Shown here: positions 7,623 through 15,711 of the stretch, one piece after another | How the letters are laid out: every line of letters starts with the position of its first letter | Numbering within the stretch: position 1 is the first letter of the stretch | Source: Curtobacterium sp. VKM Ac-1395 | GTDB taxonomy: Bacteria; Actinomycetota; Actinomycetes; Actinomycetales; Microbacteriaceae | Direction: 5' to 3' | Length of the DNA: 64,000 nt | NCBI RefSeq assembly: GCF_015350975.1 | Contig: NZ_JADKRX010000003.1 | Coordinates: 229,178 to 293,177 of the forward strand | Translations under genes and position numbers: made by a program | The notes under the pieces: generated by a model | The model's database searches: none | Told to the model about the DNA's origin: nothing | What the model saw: only the letters and a program-made list of their open reading frames with translations

Positions 7623-9184
7623 TGCTTGACCTCCTGCAGGTCGTAGTCGATGTCGTTGCGCGAGATGCCGTCCACGAACGCCTGGAGGCTGTCCGCTCGG
7701 GAGTTGAGGCGCCAGTCGTTGGTCGACCGGACGCCGTCCACCACGGTGGTGGCGGTCTCGCTGAAGTAGGAGAACCCGATGACGTCGTCGTTCTCCGGCT
7801 TCGCGAGCCCGTCGAACAGGGACGTCAGCCACTTGGACTTCTGGCCGCCGGTGACGGTCGTGCCGGACTCCGTGGCGCCGACCTCGCTGAGGAGGATCTT
7901 CTTGCCAGGAGCCACGTCCCGGAGCTGGCGGAGGGTGGCGTCGAAGGTGTTCGAGAACGTCGGGTCCTCGGAGGCGGTGCGGTAGTAGCCGCTCATGCCG
8001 ACCCAGTCGACGTACGACGGTCCCGGGTAGTACGCCTTCATGTAGTCGAGCGTCTGGTACTTGGCGTTGCCGAGCTTGTCGATGCGGCTCGGCGCCCAGT
8101 TCCAGATGACGTAGTCGTTGGCGCCCGCCTTCGCGAAGACGTCGTGCACGTGCTGCCACATGGCCACGTAGGACCCTGCTGCGTTCTGCTGCGTGGCACC
8201 TTCGGACCAGTTGTACCAGGAGCCGTTCATCTCGTGGTCGAGACGGATGACCACCGGCTGGCCGTTGGCCTTCAGCGCGTCGGCGTACTTCGTCAGGTAG
8301 GCGTCGAACTTCCCGCTGACGATGTCCTGGTTCGTGTAGCCCGCGACGTACTTCTGGTCGTTGCCGGTCTTCGACGGCGCGGACTCCCACGTCATGAGCG
8401 GGACACGTCCGTTCGCCCAGGAGCGCTGGACCGCGTTGGCGTTGAAGTCCTGGTCGAAGCCCTGGAAGAACCCGACCATGTTCGTCGCCTTGCCGACCTG
8501 CTGGGACACGTCGTCGTACTCGGCCCAGTTGAAGGGCGACTGCGCCGTGTAGAGGCCGTACCAGCGGGACGACTGCGCGAGGACCTGGGCCTTCGTGGGT
8601 GTGACGACCGGCGTGACGGGATCGGGGTCCTTCGACGGCCCGGTGTTCGGGTTCGTCGCCGGGGCGCCGGAGCCGCCCCCGTGGCCACCGTCGGCCGCCG
8701 TGCCGGAGCCGTGCGAGCCTCCCGTGCCGGATGCGCCGGACCCACCGGAGCCGGACCCACCGGAGCCGGACCCCGAGCCGCTCTTCGCACCGACCGCGGA
8801 CTTGGCGTTCGCGGCCGAGGCCTTCGCCGACCCGAGCTGGGACTGGAGCGACGCGATCTGCGCCTTGAGCTGCGCGACCTGGTCGCCGCGGGAGCCGGAC
8901 TGGGCGCTCGTGGACTCGAGCTTGCCCTCGAGCGTCCAGATCTGCTGCTGTGCGGCGTCGAGCTTGCCCTGGAGGGCCTCGGCGTCGACCGCCTTCTCCT
9001 GCACGGTCTTCACGCCGAGCGCGTGGTGGACCGCGGTGGAGACGGGGCTGGACGGAGAGATCCAGACGTTCCAGGTGATGAGACCCAGCGCCAGCACGAT
9101 CGCGGTGGTGCCGACGGCCGTGCGCTTGGCGTGCTTGGAGGAGGGTGCCCACCACGTGCTGGTGGAGCGGAAGAGGTCAGACAA
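7619..9184 (-). CDS. Membrane-tethered GH26-type glycanase
   Basis: The protein has 521 residues. After a short cytoplasmic tail comes a transmembrane helix (about 23-43), a coiled-coil region (about 60-122), a Gly/Ser-rich linker (about 135-195) and a C-terminal TIM-barrel domain. The acid/base glutamate is E318 in RLDHEMNGSWYNW, and the likely nucleophile is E434 in LLSEVGATE, both typical of glycoside hydrolase family 26. GH26 members cut beta-mannans, beta-1,3/1,4-glucans or xylans; the substrate here is unknown. The domain should lie outside the membrane and may trim or release the polymer made by the upstream synthase. The start is a TTG inside the last codons of the synthase gene (8-base overlap), with no better start nearby. 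Confidence 0.85.
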   Translation of the reverse strand: MSDLFRSTSTWWAPSSKHAKRTAVGTTAIVLALGLITWNVWISPSSPVSTAVHHALGVKTVQEKAVDAEALQGKLDAAQQQIWTLEGKLESTSAQSGSRGDQVAQLKAQIASLQSQLGSAKASAANAKSAVGAKSGSGSGSGGSGSGGSGASGTGGSHGSGTAADGGHGGGSGAPATNPNTGPSKDPDPVTPVVTPTKAQVLAQSSRWYGLYTAQSPFNWAEYDDVSQQVGKATNMVGFFQGFDQDFNANAVQRSWANGRVPLMTWESAPSKTGNDQKYVAGYTNQDIVSGKFDAYLTKYADALKANGQPVVIRLDHEMNGSWYNWSEGATQQNAAGSYVAMWQHVHDVFAKAGANDYVIWNWAPSRIDKLGNAKYQTLDYMKAYYPGPSYVDWVGMSGYYRTASEDPTFSNTFDATLRQLRDVAPGKKILLSEVGATESGTTVTGGQKSKWLTSLFDGLAKPENDDVIGFSYFSETATTVVDGVRSTNDWRLNSRADSLQAFVDGISRNDIDYDLQEVKQ

Positions 9185-10817
9185 TGAGGAACGCCTCCAG
9201 GGCGAAGATCGCGAACCCGATGAAGTACGGGATCGACGCGTACGGGTTGTACCGACGACGGGCCTTCACCGGTGCGGTGCGCGCAGCGGCCGTGTGGGCA
9301 GCGGGCGCGGCAGCGGCTGCGGCCGCTTCCCTCCGCGTGGCCAGGACGGTCGTCGTGGAGTTGGTGGTGACGTCGAGCTCACCGGCACGGCCGTCCGTCG
9401 ACGTGAACAGCTCGTCGAAGGCGCGGTCCGCTGCCGTCTGGTCGGCGACGTACCCGGCGGAGTACCCCGCGGAGTACCCGGCGGCGTCGTCGGCGGGGAC
9501 GCGGTCGACCGGGCTGACCGGCGTCTGCATCGCCACGGCCTGCGGCTGGACGGGCTCCTCCTCCACCGGACCGCCGGCGTAGGCACCGGCACGGGTGCCC
9601 CACCCGCTGGCGTGGCCGAGTCGGAAGAACCCGACGAGCCGGATCGGCATGAGGAAGAACGTCGACACGATGATGAACATCGGCAGGCGGAAGAAGTCGC
9701 TCGGCTTCTCGGCGAGGTGCCGCATCTGCCGGATCGCCATGCTGAGCACGCTCGAGACGACCATGAGCGCGGCGACGTAGACGAAGCCGGTGGAGAAGCC
9801 GTACTGGTGCAGGATCCCCTGGTAGAGGTTCTCGCCCTGGCCGGTGAAGGCGCGGTAGACCCAGCCGGCGATCACGCCGAAGAGCATGAACGGCAGGATG
9901 ATGTCGGTGATGAAGAACAGCGCCAGCACCGGGGCGTGCCCGAGCATCCAGGGCATCATCCGCAGCGTGTTGTACTGCGAGCCGCGAGCCCAGCGGAGCT
10001 GCTGCTTGAACAGCTTCTTCACCTGCAGCGGAGCGTCCGTGTAGACCAGCGACGTGTACTGGTAGACGGTCCGGTAGCCCTCCTTGAGCGTCAGGTTCGT
10101 CAGCGTGCGGTCGTCGGAGACCTCGAGGAAGACGCCCATGAACTTCTCGTGCATGAACTTGTCCATGACCCGCATGAGGATGTTCCGCCGGAACGCGATC
10201 GTGCGCCCTGGCAGGCAGCCGATCTGTCCGAGGACGCTCTGCGCGGGCATCGAGTACAGCGCGCGGGAGTTCTCCAGCCAGTCCGCCCAGCGGGTGATCC
10301 AGGAGCGCTCGGGCTCGAGGATGCGCTGACGGGTGGTGACGCCGCCGACGGACTCGTCGGCGAACGGCCGGAGCAGCTCCTCGAGCGCGCCGGGCGTCCA
10401 GACGGTGTCGGAGTCGACGAGCACCGTGATGTCGCCGTTGGACATCTCGGTGCCGACCTTGACGGCGTTGCGCTTGCCGGGGATCGGGGTGTGGGTCCAG
10501 CGGACGAGTGGGGCGAACTCGTCGCAGACCTCCTCGAGGGCCTCGTTGCGTGCGCCGTTGATGACGACGATGATCTCGCCGGGGCGCTGCTCGACCATGC
10601 GGCCGATGACGTCCCGGAAGAGGTCGAGTGGCTCGTCCACCACGGGGACGACGACACTCGTCGTCCCGGTGTACGTGCCGGTGAAGGGGCGGTAGCGGGC
10701 GGACAGGACGACCTTGAGCACCCAGAGCAACCAGATCACCGCGGAGTACACGGCGAACAGGTAGAACTCGGGGCGCCCGTCGACCATCTGCCTGATCTGC
10801 AGAATGAAAGTGAACAT
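9177..10817 (-). CDS. Processive GT2 polysaccharide synthase (hyaluronan-synthase-like)
   Basis: The 546-residue protein has an N-terminal membrane helix (about 19-38), a cytoplasmic GT-A domain, three or more helices after residue 300, a long Ala-rich low-complexity linker with GYSAGYSAGY, and a last helix at the C-terminus. The motifs of processive GT2 enzymes are all present: VDSD (135-138), the acceptor motif SDDRTLTN (234-241) and QQLRW (272-276). The pair xDDRxLTN and QQxRW resembles class I hyaluronan synthases more than cellulose synthases. It should polymerise a UDP-sugar and pass the chain through the membrane. The polymer cannot be named from sequence; UDP-glucuronate supply from ugd suggests an acidic one. 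The start at 10817 is the first ATG before the first helix. Confidence 0.88.
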   Translation of the reverse strand: MFTFILQIRQMVDGRPEFYLFAVYSAVIWLLWVLKVVLSARYRPFTGTYTGTTSVVVPVVDEPLDLFRDVIGRMVEQRPGEIIVVINGARNEALEEVCDEFAPLVRWTHTPIPGKRNAVKVGTEMSNGDITVLVDSDTVWTPGALEELLRPFADESVGGVTTRQRILEPERSWITRWADWLENSRALYSMPAQSVLGQIGCLPGRTIAFRRNILMRVMDKFMHEKFMGVFLEVSDDRTLTNLTLKEGYRTVYQYTSLVYTDAPLQVKKLFKQQLRWARGSQYNTLRMMPWMLGHAPVLALFFITDIILPFMLFGVIAGWVYRAFTGQGENLYQGILHQYGFSTGFVYVAALMVVSSVLSMAIRQMRHLAEKPSDFFRLPMFIIVSTFFLMPIRLVGFFRLGHASGWGTRAGAYAGGPVEEEPVQPQAVAMQTPVSPVDRVPADDAAGYSAGYSAGYVADQTAADRAFDELFTSTDGRAGELDVTTNSTTTVLATRREAAAAAAAPAAHTAAARTAPVKARRRYNPYASIPYFIGFAIFALEAFLIV

Positions 10818-11329
10818 CGATCCCTGCTTCAACGTTCGAGGGGGAGATTCCGCGCCATCGGGAAATCGGGGTCGGTTCGGGTGACTCCATTGACGCATCC
10901 CGGAGTGGACCGCTGCAACGCCGCCCCCGACCGAGGGCATCGCCGTTTCGTGACGGGGTACATCGGAGTCCCCCTCGCGCCCCACGACCGTGGTCCCCAC
11001 GGTTGCCGACAGCACATCGGCGGACCACGGACAGCGCGCACGTCGCGCGACGACGCCGAGCTGTCAGCCTGGAGGCACGGTGTGCGTCCCTGGGAAAGCC
11101 CTGGTCACGACGAGGTCACCGGGCGCGTCGCCGGTACTGTCCGCACCGCTGCCTCCGCACCCTCCGGGGGTGGACAGCGGGTGTCCTACGTCGAGGACAG
11201 CCTCCGCGGCCGTCACCGTCGGGGTACGGATCGGTCCGCCGCGGGGGACGGATCCGGTAACGCGGATTTGACGTGCGCGAAGCGGAGCGCTGGACACGGA
11301 GCGAGGACGCCCGGGCGTGTCGCGGGGCG
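10818..11329. promoter_or_regulatory. 512-bp spacer: presumed promoter region of the polysaccharide operon
   Basis: No gene is evident between the synthase start and the glnE stop codon. An inverted repeat ACCGTGG-TCC-CCACGGT lies at 10987-11003, 170 bases before the synthase start, and could be an operator. I see no riboswitch-like structure. The long leader suggests regulated expression, but the controlling factor is unknown. Confidence 0.45.
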
Positions 11330-14299
11330 TCAGGCGCCGTAGAACTCGCGTTCGAAGACCTGCCGAGCGCGTCGGGTGACGCCGAGGTAGTCCTCCTCGA
11401 GCTCGGACGCCGACCCCGGCGGGTACTCCATCAACCGCGCGATGCCCTCGAGCTGGATCCGGTCGACCGGCAGCACGTCGGTCGTCTTCCCCGACCAGAG
11501 CACGAGGGCGCTGCGGGTCCGTGACGCGAAACGCCAGGCGGCCGCCAACCGGTCGCCGTCCTCGGGTGCGACGAGGCCCTCGGCGACGGCGCCGTCGAGG
11601 GCGTCGAGCGTCGACGTGGTCCGGAGCGCCGGCACGTGCAGCGCGTGTTGGAGCTGCAGCAGCTGGACGAACCACTCGACGTCGCTGAGGGAACCGCGGC
11701 CGAGCTTGAGGTGCCGTGCGGGGTCGGCGCCGCGGGGCAGGCGCTCGGACTCGACCCGGGCCTTGATCCGCCGGACCTCGCGGACCTCGCGCTCGGCGAT
11801 GGACGCCGGGTAGCGGGTGCGGTCGGCCAGGTGCTCGAAGTCCCGGAGCAGGGCGTCGTCGCCGACGGCACCGCGGGCTCGGAGCAGCGCCTGGGCCTCC
11901 CACGTCAGGGACCAGCGGGCGTAGTAGGCACCGTAGGAGTCGAGGGTGCGGGTGACCGGCCCGTTCTTGCCCTCGGGACGCAGGTCGATGTCGAGGTCGA
12001 ACGGGTAGAGCGCGTCCTCGGTCAGCCGGTTCAGCTCGCGGACGATCGTCTGCGCCGCGCGCGAGGCGGTCTCCGGCGGCAGGTCGGTGCCACGGTGCAC
12101 GAAGAGCACGTCGGCGTCCGAGCCGAACCCGAGCTCGCGGCCGCCGTACCGCCCCATCGCGATGACGCCGAACTCCAGCCCGGCGGGGGCGTCACGCCGG
12201 GCGAGCTCGAGCGCGCCGGTCAGGGTGGCCTCGGTGATGTCGCTGAGCGCCGGGCCGAGCCGGTCGACGTCGATCCGGCCGAGCGTCGCGGCCATGCCGA
12301 GGCGCAGGGTCTCGCGCCGCCGGACGGACCGGATCAGCGAGGCGGCGGCGTCGACGTCGTCCCCGTGGCGCGCGGTCGTCGCCCGGACCTCGGAGAGCAG
12401 GGCGGGGACGGGTCGGGCCTGCAGCAGCGTCTCGGGTTCGTCGAGCCACGCGACGGCCTCCGGGAAGCGTTCGAGGAGCCCGGACAGGAACGCGGACTCG
12501 GACAGCACGGTCGTCAGGCTGTGCGCGGCACCCGAGGAGTCGCGGAGCATGCGGAGGAACCAGCTGGACTCCCCCAGGCGGTCGCTGAGCCGACGGAAGG
12601 CCAGCAGTGCCCGGTCGGGAGCCGGCCCTTCCGCCATCCACCGGAGCAGGACGGGCAGCAGGTTCCGCTGGATCGCGGCACGTCGGCTCGTGCCCTGCGT
12701 CAGCGCGCGGATGTGCCCGAGGGCGCCGTCCGGGTCGACGAACCCGATCGCGCCGAGCCGGTCGCTCGCCTGGTCGTTCGTCAGCACGATCTCGCCGTCG
12801 GAAGCCGCGACCGCGGACAGCAGCGGGCGGTAGAACAGCCGCTCGTGCAGCCCGCGGACCTCGAGCTTCACCGAGCGCCACCGGGTCTCGAGGGCGGCGG
12901 CCGAGTTCGCGAGACCACTCGACCGCGCGAGCACACGGAGCTCGTCCTGGTCGGAGGGCATCAGGTGGGTGCGCTGGAGGTACCGGAGCTGGATGCGGTG
13001 CTCGAGCACGCGGAGCAGCGCGTAGTCCGGGCCGAACCGAGCCGCCTCGGGACGGCCGACGTACCCGGCGGCCGCCAGGGCCTCCATCGCGTCGAGGGTC
13101 GACCGGGCACGGACGCCGGCGTCGTCGCGCCCGTGCACGAGCTGCAGGAGCTGCACGGTGAACTCGACGTCGCGCAGGCCACCGGGACCGAGCTTGAGCT
13201 GACGGTCGACCTCGGCGTCCGGGATGTTGTCCGTGACCCGCTCGCGCATCCGCTGCACCGACTCGACGAAGCCCGGTCGGCCGGAGGAGTTCCACACGAA
13301 CGGGGCGACCGCTGCGGCGTAGCGCTCCCCCAGGTCGATCGAGCCGGCGATCGGTCGCGCCTTGAGCAGCGCCTGGAACTCCCACCCCTTCGCCCAGCGC
13401 TCGTAGTACGCCACGTGGGAGTCCAGCGTCCGGACGAGGGCGCCGTCCTTGCCCTCCGGGCGGAGGTTGGCGTCGACCTCCCAGAGCGCGGGTTCGGCGG
13501 CGAGGTCCGTGATGACGTGCGTCGCCGCGATCGCGATCCGGGTGGCGACGAGCACCGCGCGGTCCGTCCCGACGCCGGTGCCCGACTCGGCGTCCGCCGT
13601 CGGCTCGGTCACGAAGATGACGTCGACGTCGCTGACGTAGTTGAGCTCCCGCGCGCCCGCCTTGCCCATCGCGATGACGGCGAGCGGGGTGGCGTCCACG
13701 TCCGCCCGGGGGAAGGGGACCTCGCGCCGGGCGACGTCCACGGCGACGTCGAGCGCCGCTCCGGCGAGGTCTGCCAGGCCGGCGGCGACCGCGGGGAAGG
13801 CCTCGGTCGGGGACGGGTTCAGGACGTCGAAGAGCGCGATCTGTGCGAGGTGCCGGCGGTAGCGCACGCGCAGGCGCAGTCGGGCTGCTTCGTCGACGGC
13901 GCCGTCCACGGCCTCGGTGAGGGACGCCGTGTAGGCCTGCTGCGACCACGGGGCCGTGACCGGGTCGAGCAGCAGCGCGAGTTCGGCGGGGCGTCGCTGC
14001 AGGAACTCACCGAGCCCGACGGACGCACCGAGGAGCCGCACGAGCCGTTCGGTCGCTGCGTCGTCCTCGAGCACCGCGCGGAGCTCGTCCGGGTGGCCCT
14101 CCATGAGCCGCTCGAGCCGGCGGAGGGCACCGTCGGGGTCCGCGGTGACGCCCCAGAGCCCCGGGACGTCGGTCACCGAGACCCGCATGGCCGCACCGAA
14201 GCGCTCCTGCAGGTCGGCGAGCCGGTCCAGGCTCTCCGACAGCTCCGCGAAGCCCACACGGGCCAGCTCGGAGCGCGACGTCTTCGTCCTGCCGGTCAT
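11330..14299 (-). CDS. glnE: Glutamine synthetase adenylyltransferase/deadenylylase
   Basis: This 989-residue bifunctional enzyme attaches AMP to, and removes it from, the regulatory tyrosine of GlnA1. It has the duplicated nucleotidyltransferase layout of the family. The N-terminal half carries NYVSDVDVIFVTE and the C-terminal half GFGSDADVLFVH, each followed by a DLRPEGK segment and a helical GlnE domain (KLGPGGLRDVEF and KLGRGSLSDVEW). The gene starts 16 bases after glnA2 ends, so glnA2-glnE is probably one transcript, as in mycobacteria. Activity is expected to respond to nitrogen status through a PII protein, which is not in this window. Confidence 0.96.
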   Translation of the reverse strand: MTGRTKTSRSELARVGFAELSESLDRLADLQERFGAAMRVSVTDVPGLWGVTADPDGALRRLERLMEGHPDELRAVLEDDAATERLVRLLGASVGLGEFLQRRPAELALLLDPVTAPWSQQAYTASLTEAVDGAVDEAARLRLRVRYRRHLAQIALFDVLNPSPTEAFPAVAAGLADLAGAALDVAVDVARREVPFPRADVDATPLAVIAMGKAGARELNYVSDVDVIFVTEPTADAESGTGVGTDRAVLVATRIAIAATHVITDLAAEPALWEVDANLRPEGKDGALVRTLDSHVAYYERWAKGWEFQALLKARPIAGSIDLGERYAAAVAPFVWNSSGRPGFVESVQRMRERVTDNIPDAEVDRQLKLGPGGLRDVEFTVQLLQLVHGRDDAGVRARSTLDAMEALAAAGYVGRPEAARFGPDYALLRVLEHRIQLRYLQRTHLMPSDQDELRVLARSSGLANSAAALETRWRSVKLEVRGLHERLFYRPLLSAVAASDGEIVLTNDQASDRLGAIGFVDPDGALGHIRALTQGTSRRAAIQRNLLPVLLRWMAEGPAPDRALLAFRRLSDRLGESSWFLRMLRDSSGAAHSLTTVLSESAFLSGLLERFPEAVAWLDEPETLLQARPVPALLSEVRATTARHGDDVDAAASLIRSVRRRETLRLGMAATLGRIDVDRLGPALSDITEATLTGALELARRDAPAGLEFGVIAMGRYGGRELGFGSDADVLFVHRGTDLPPETASRAAQTIVRELNRLTEDALYPFDLDIDLRPEGKNGPVTRTLDSYGAYYARWSLTWEAQALLRARGAVGDDALLRDFEHLADRTRYPASIAEREVREVRRIKARVESERLPRGADPARHLKLGRGSLSDVEWFVQLLQLQHALHVPALRTTSTLDALDGAVAEGLVAPEDGDRLAAAWRFASRTRSALVLWSGKTTDVLPVDRIQLEGIARLMEYPPGSASELEEDYLGVTRRARQVFEREFYGA

Positions 14300-14315
14300 G
14301 GGATCAGCGGGACGA

Positions 14316-15653
14316 TCAGAGCATGCCGAGGTTGGTGTCCAGCTCGAACGGCGTGACCTGGTCGCGGTAGCGCTTCCACTCCTGCCGCTTGTTCAGCAGC
14401 ACGAAGTTGAAGACCTGCTCGCCGAGGGTCTCCGCGACGAGCTCGGAGTCCTCCATCAGGGACAGCGCGTGGTCGAGGCTGGCGGGCAGCTGCGCGTACC
14501 CGAGGGCCTTGCGCTCGGCGTCCGTCAGGCTCCAGACGTTGTCCTCGGCCTCGGCGGGGAGCTCGTAGCCCTCCTCGATGCCCTTGAGGCCGGCGGCGAG
14601 GATGAGCGAGTACGCCAGGTACGGGTTGGCCGCCGAGTCGATGCCGCGGTACTCGATGCGCGACGACTGGCCCTTGTTCGGCTTGTAGAGCGGCACGCGC
14701 ACCAGGGCGGAGCGGTTGTTGTGGCCCCACGTGACGAACGAGGGGGCCTCGTCGCCGCCCCAGAGCCGCTTGTACGAGTTCACGAACTGGTTCGTGACTG
14801 CCGTGATCTCGGGCGCGTGCCGGAGCAGGCCCGCGATGAAGTGCTTGGCCGTCGGGGAGAGCTGGTACTCGCCGCCGGGCTCGAAGAACGCGTTCTGGTC
14901 GCCCTCGAACAGCGACACGTGGGTGTGCATGCCCGAGCCGGGCTGGCCGGAGATCGGCTTCGGCATGAACGTCGCGTAGACGCCCTGCTCGATGGCGACC
15001 TCCTTCACCACGGTGCGGAAGGTCATGATGTTGTCGGCCATGGTCAGCGCGTCGGCGTACCGCAGGTCGATCTCGTTCTGCCCGGGGCCGGCCTCGTGGT
15101 GGCTGAACTCCACCGAGATGCCGAGGTCCTCGAGCATCCGGACGGCACGGCGACGGAAGTCGTGCGCGCTGCCACCGGGGACGTTGTCGAAGTAGCCGGC
15201 CTGGTCGACGGGCTTCGGGCCGCCGTCCTTCCAGTCGCGGTCCTTGAGCAGGTAGAACTCGATCTCGGGGTGCGTGTAGAACGTGAACCCGTGGTCGCTC
15301 GCCCGCGCGAGGGTGCGCTTGAGCACGTTGCGCGGGTCGGCCACGGCGGGCTGGCCGTCCGGGGTCGCGATGTCGCAGAACATCCGCGCGGTGGGGTCGA
15401 TCTCGCCGCGCCACGGCAGGATCTGGAACGTCGAGGGGTCCGGGTGTGCCAGGACGTCGGCTTCGTACGAGCGGCTGAGGCCCTCGATCGCGGAGCCGTC
15501 GAACCCGATGCCCTCGGCGAAAGCGCCCTCGACCTCGGCCGGGGCGATCGCGACCGACTTCAGCGTGCCGATGACGTCCGTGAACCAGAGTCGGATGAAC
15601 TTGATGCCCCGCTCCTCGATGGTGCGGAGCACGAAGTCCGTCTGCTTGTCCAT
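14316..15653 (-). CDS. glnA2: Second glutamine synthetase-like ligase (GlnA2 type)
   Basis: The 445-residue protein has the full glutamine synthetase core: FTDVIGTLK, GFDGSAIEG, EIEFYLLKDRD, SHHEAGPGQNEID, GSGMHTHVSLF and NNRSALVRVP. It is shorter than GlnA1, and the loop that holds the adenylylation tyrosine in GlnA1 reads NVWSLTDAERKALG, with no tyrosine at that place. It should therefore escape GlnE control. Orthologues sit next to glnE across actinobacteria. Some relatives in Streptomyces are reported to act on polyamines rather than ammonia, so the substrate here is open. The ATG at 15653 is chosen because upstream in-frame codons overlap nadE. Confidence 0.92.
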   Translation of the reverse strand: MDKQTDFVLRTIEERGIKFIRLWFTDVIGTLKSVAIAPAEVEGAFAEGIGFDGSAIEGLSRSYEADVLAHPDPSTFQILPWRGEIDPTARMFCDIATPDGQPAVADPRNVLKRTLARASDHGFTFYTHPEIEFYLLKDRDWKDGGPKPVDQAGYFDNVPGGSAHDFRRRAVRMLEDLGISVEFSHHEAGPGQNEIDLRYADALTMADNIMTFRTVVKEVAIEQGVYATFMPKPISGQPGSGMHTHVSLFEGDQNAFFEPGGEYQLSPTAKHFIAGLLRHAPEITAVTNQFVNSYKRLWGGDEAPSFVTWGHNNRSALVRVPLYKPNKGQSSRIEYRGIDSAANPYLAYSLILAAGLKGIEEGYELPAEAEDNVWSLTDAERKALGYAQLPASLDHALSLMEDSELVAETLGEQVFNFVLLNKRQEWKRYRDQVTPFELDTNLGML

Positions 15654-15671
15654 GCACGCCCTTTCCGCGTT

Positions 15672-15694
15672 CCACGGTCGCTCGGCGACCGTGG
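15672..15694. promoter_or_regulatory. Inverted repeat in the divergent glnA2-nadE promoter region
   Basis: Nine-base arms CCACGGTCG and CGACCGTGG flank CTCGG. The repeat lies 19 bases before the glnA2 start and 18 before the nadE start. It could be an operator, or a 5' leader hairpin for either gene. It does not match the GlnR consensus. Confidence 0.45.
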
Positions 15695-15711
15695 TCAATA
15701 GGCTAGTGCTC

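Noticed and set aside
9177..10817. Calling the GT2 enzyme hyaluronan synthase outright
   Set aside because: Acceptor motifs are similar, but extra domains, the GH26 partner and lack of a test make the polymer identity unsafe.
10818..11329. Riboswitch (for example c-di-GMP type) before the polysaccharide operon
   Set aside because: I could not find a conserved core or pairing pattern, only one short inverted repeat.
11636..14356. A 906-codon plus-strand frame opposite glnE
   Set aside because: It is a shadow of glnE, whose duplicated nucleotidyltransferase motifs are intact.
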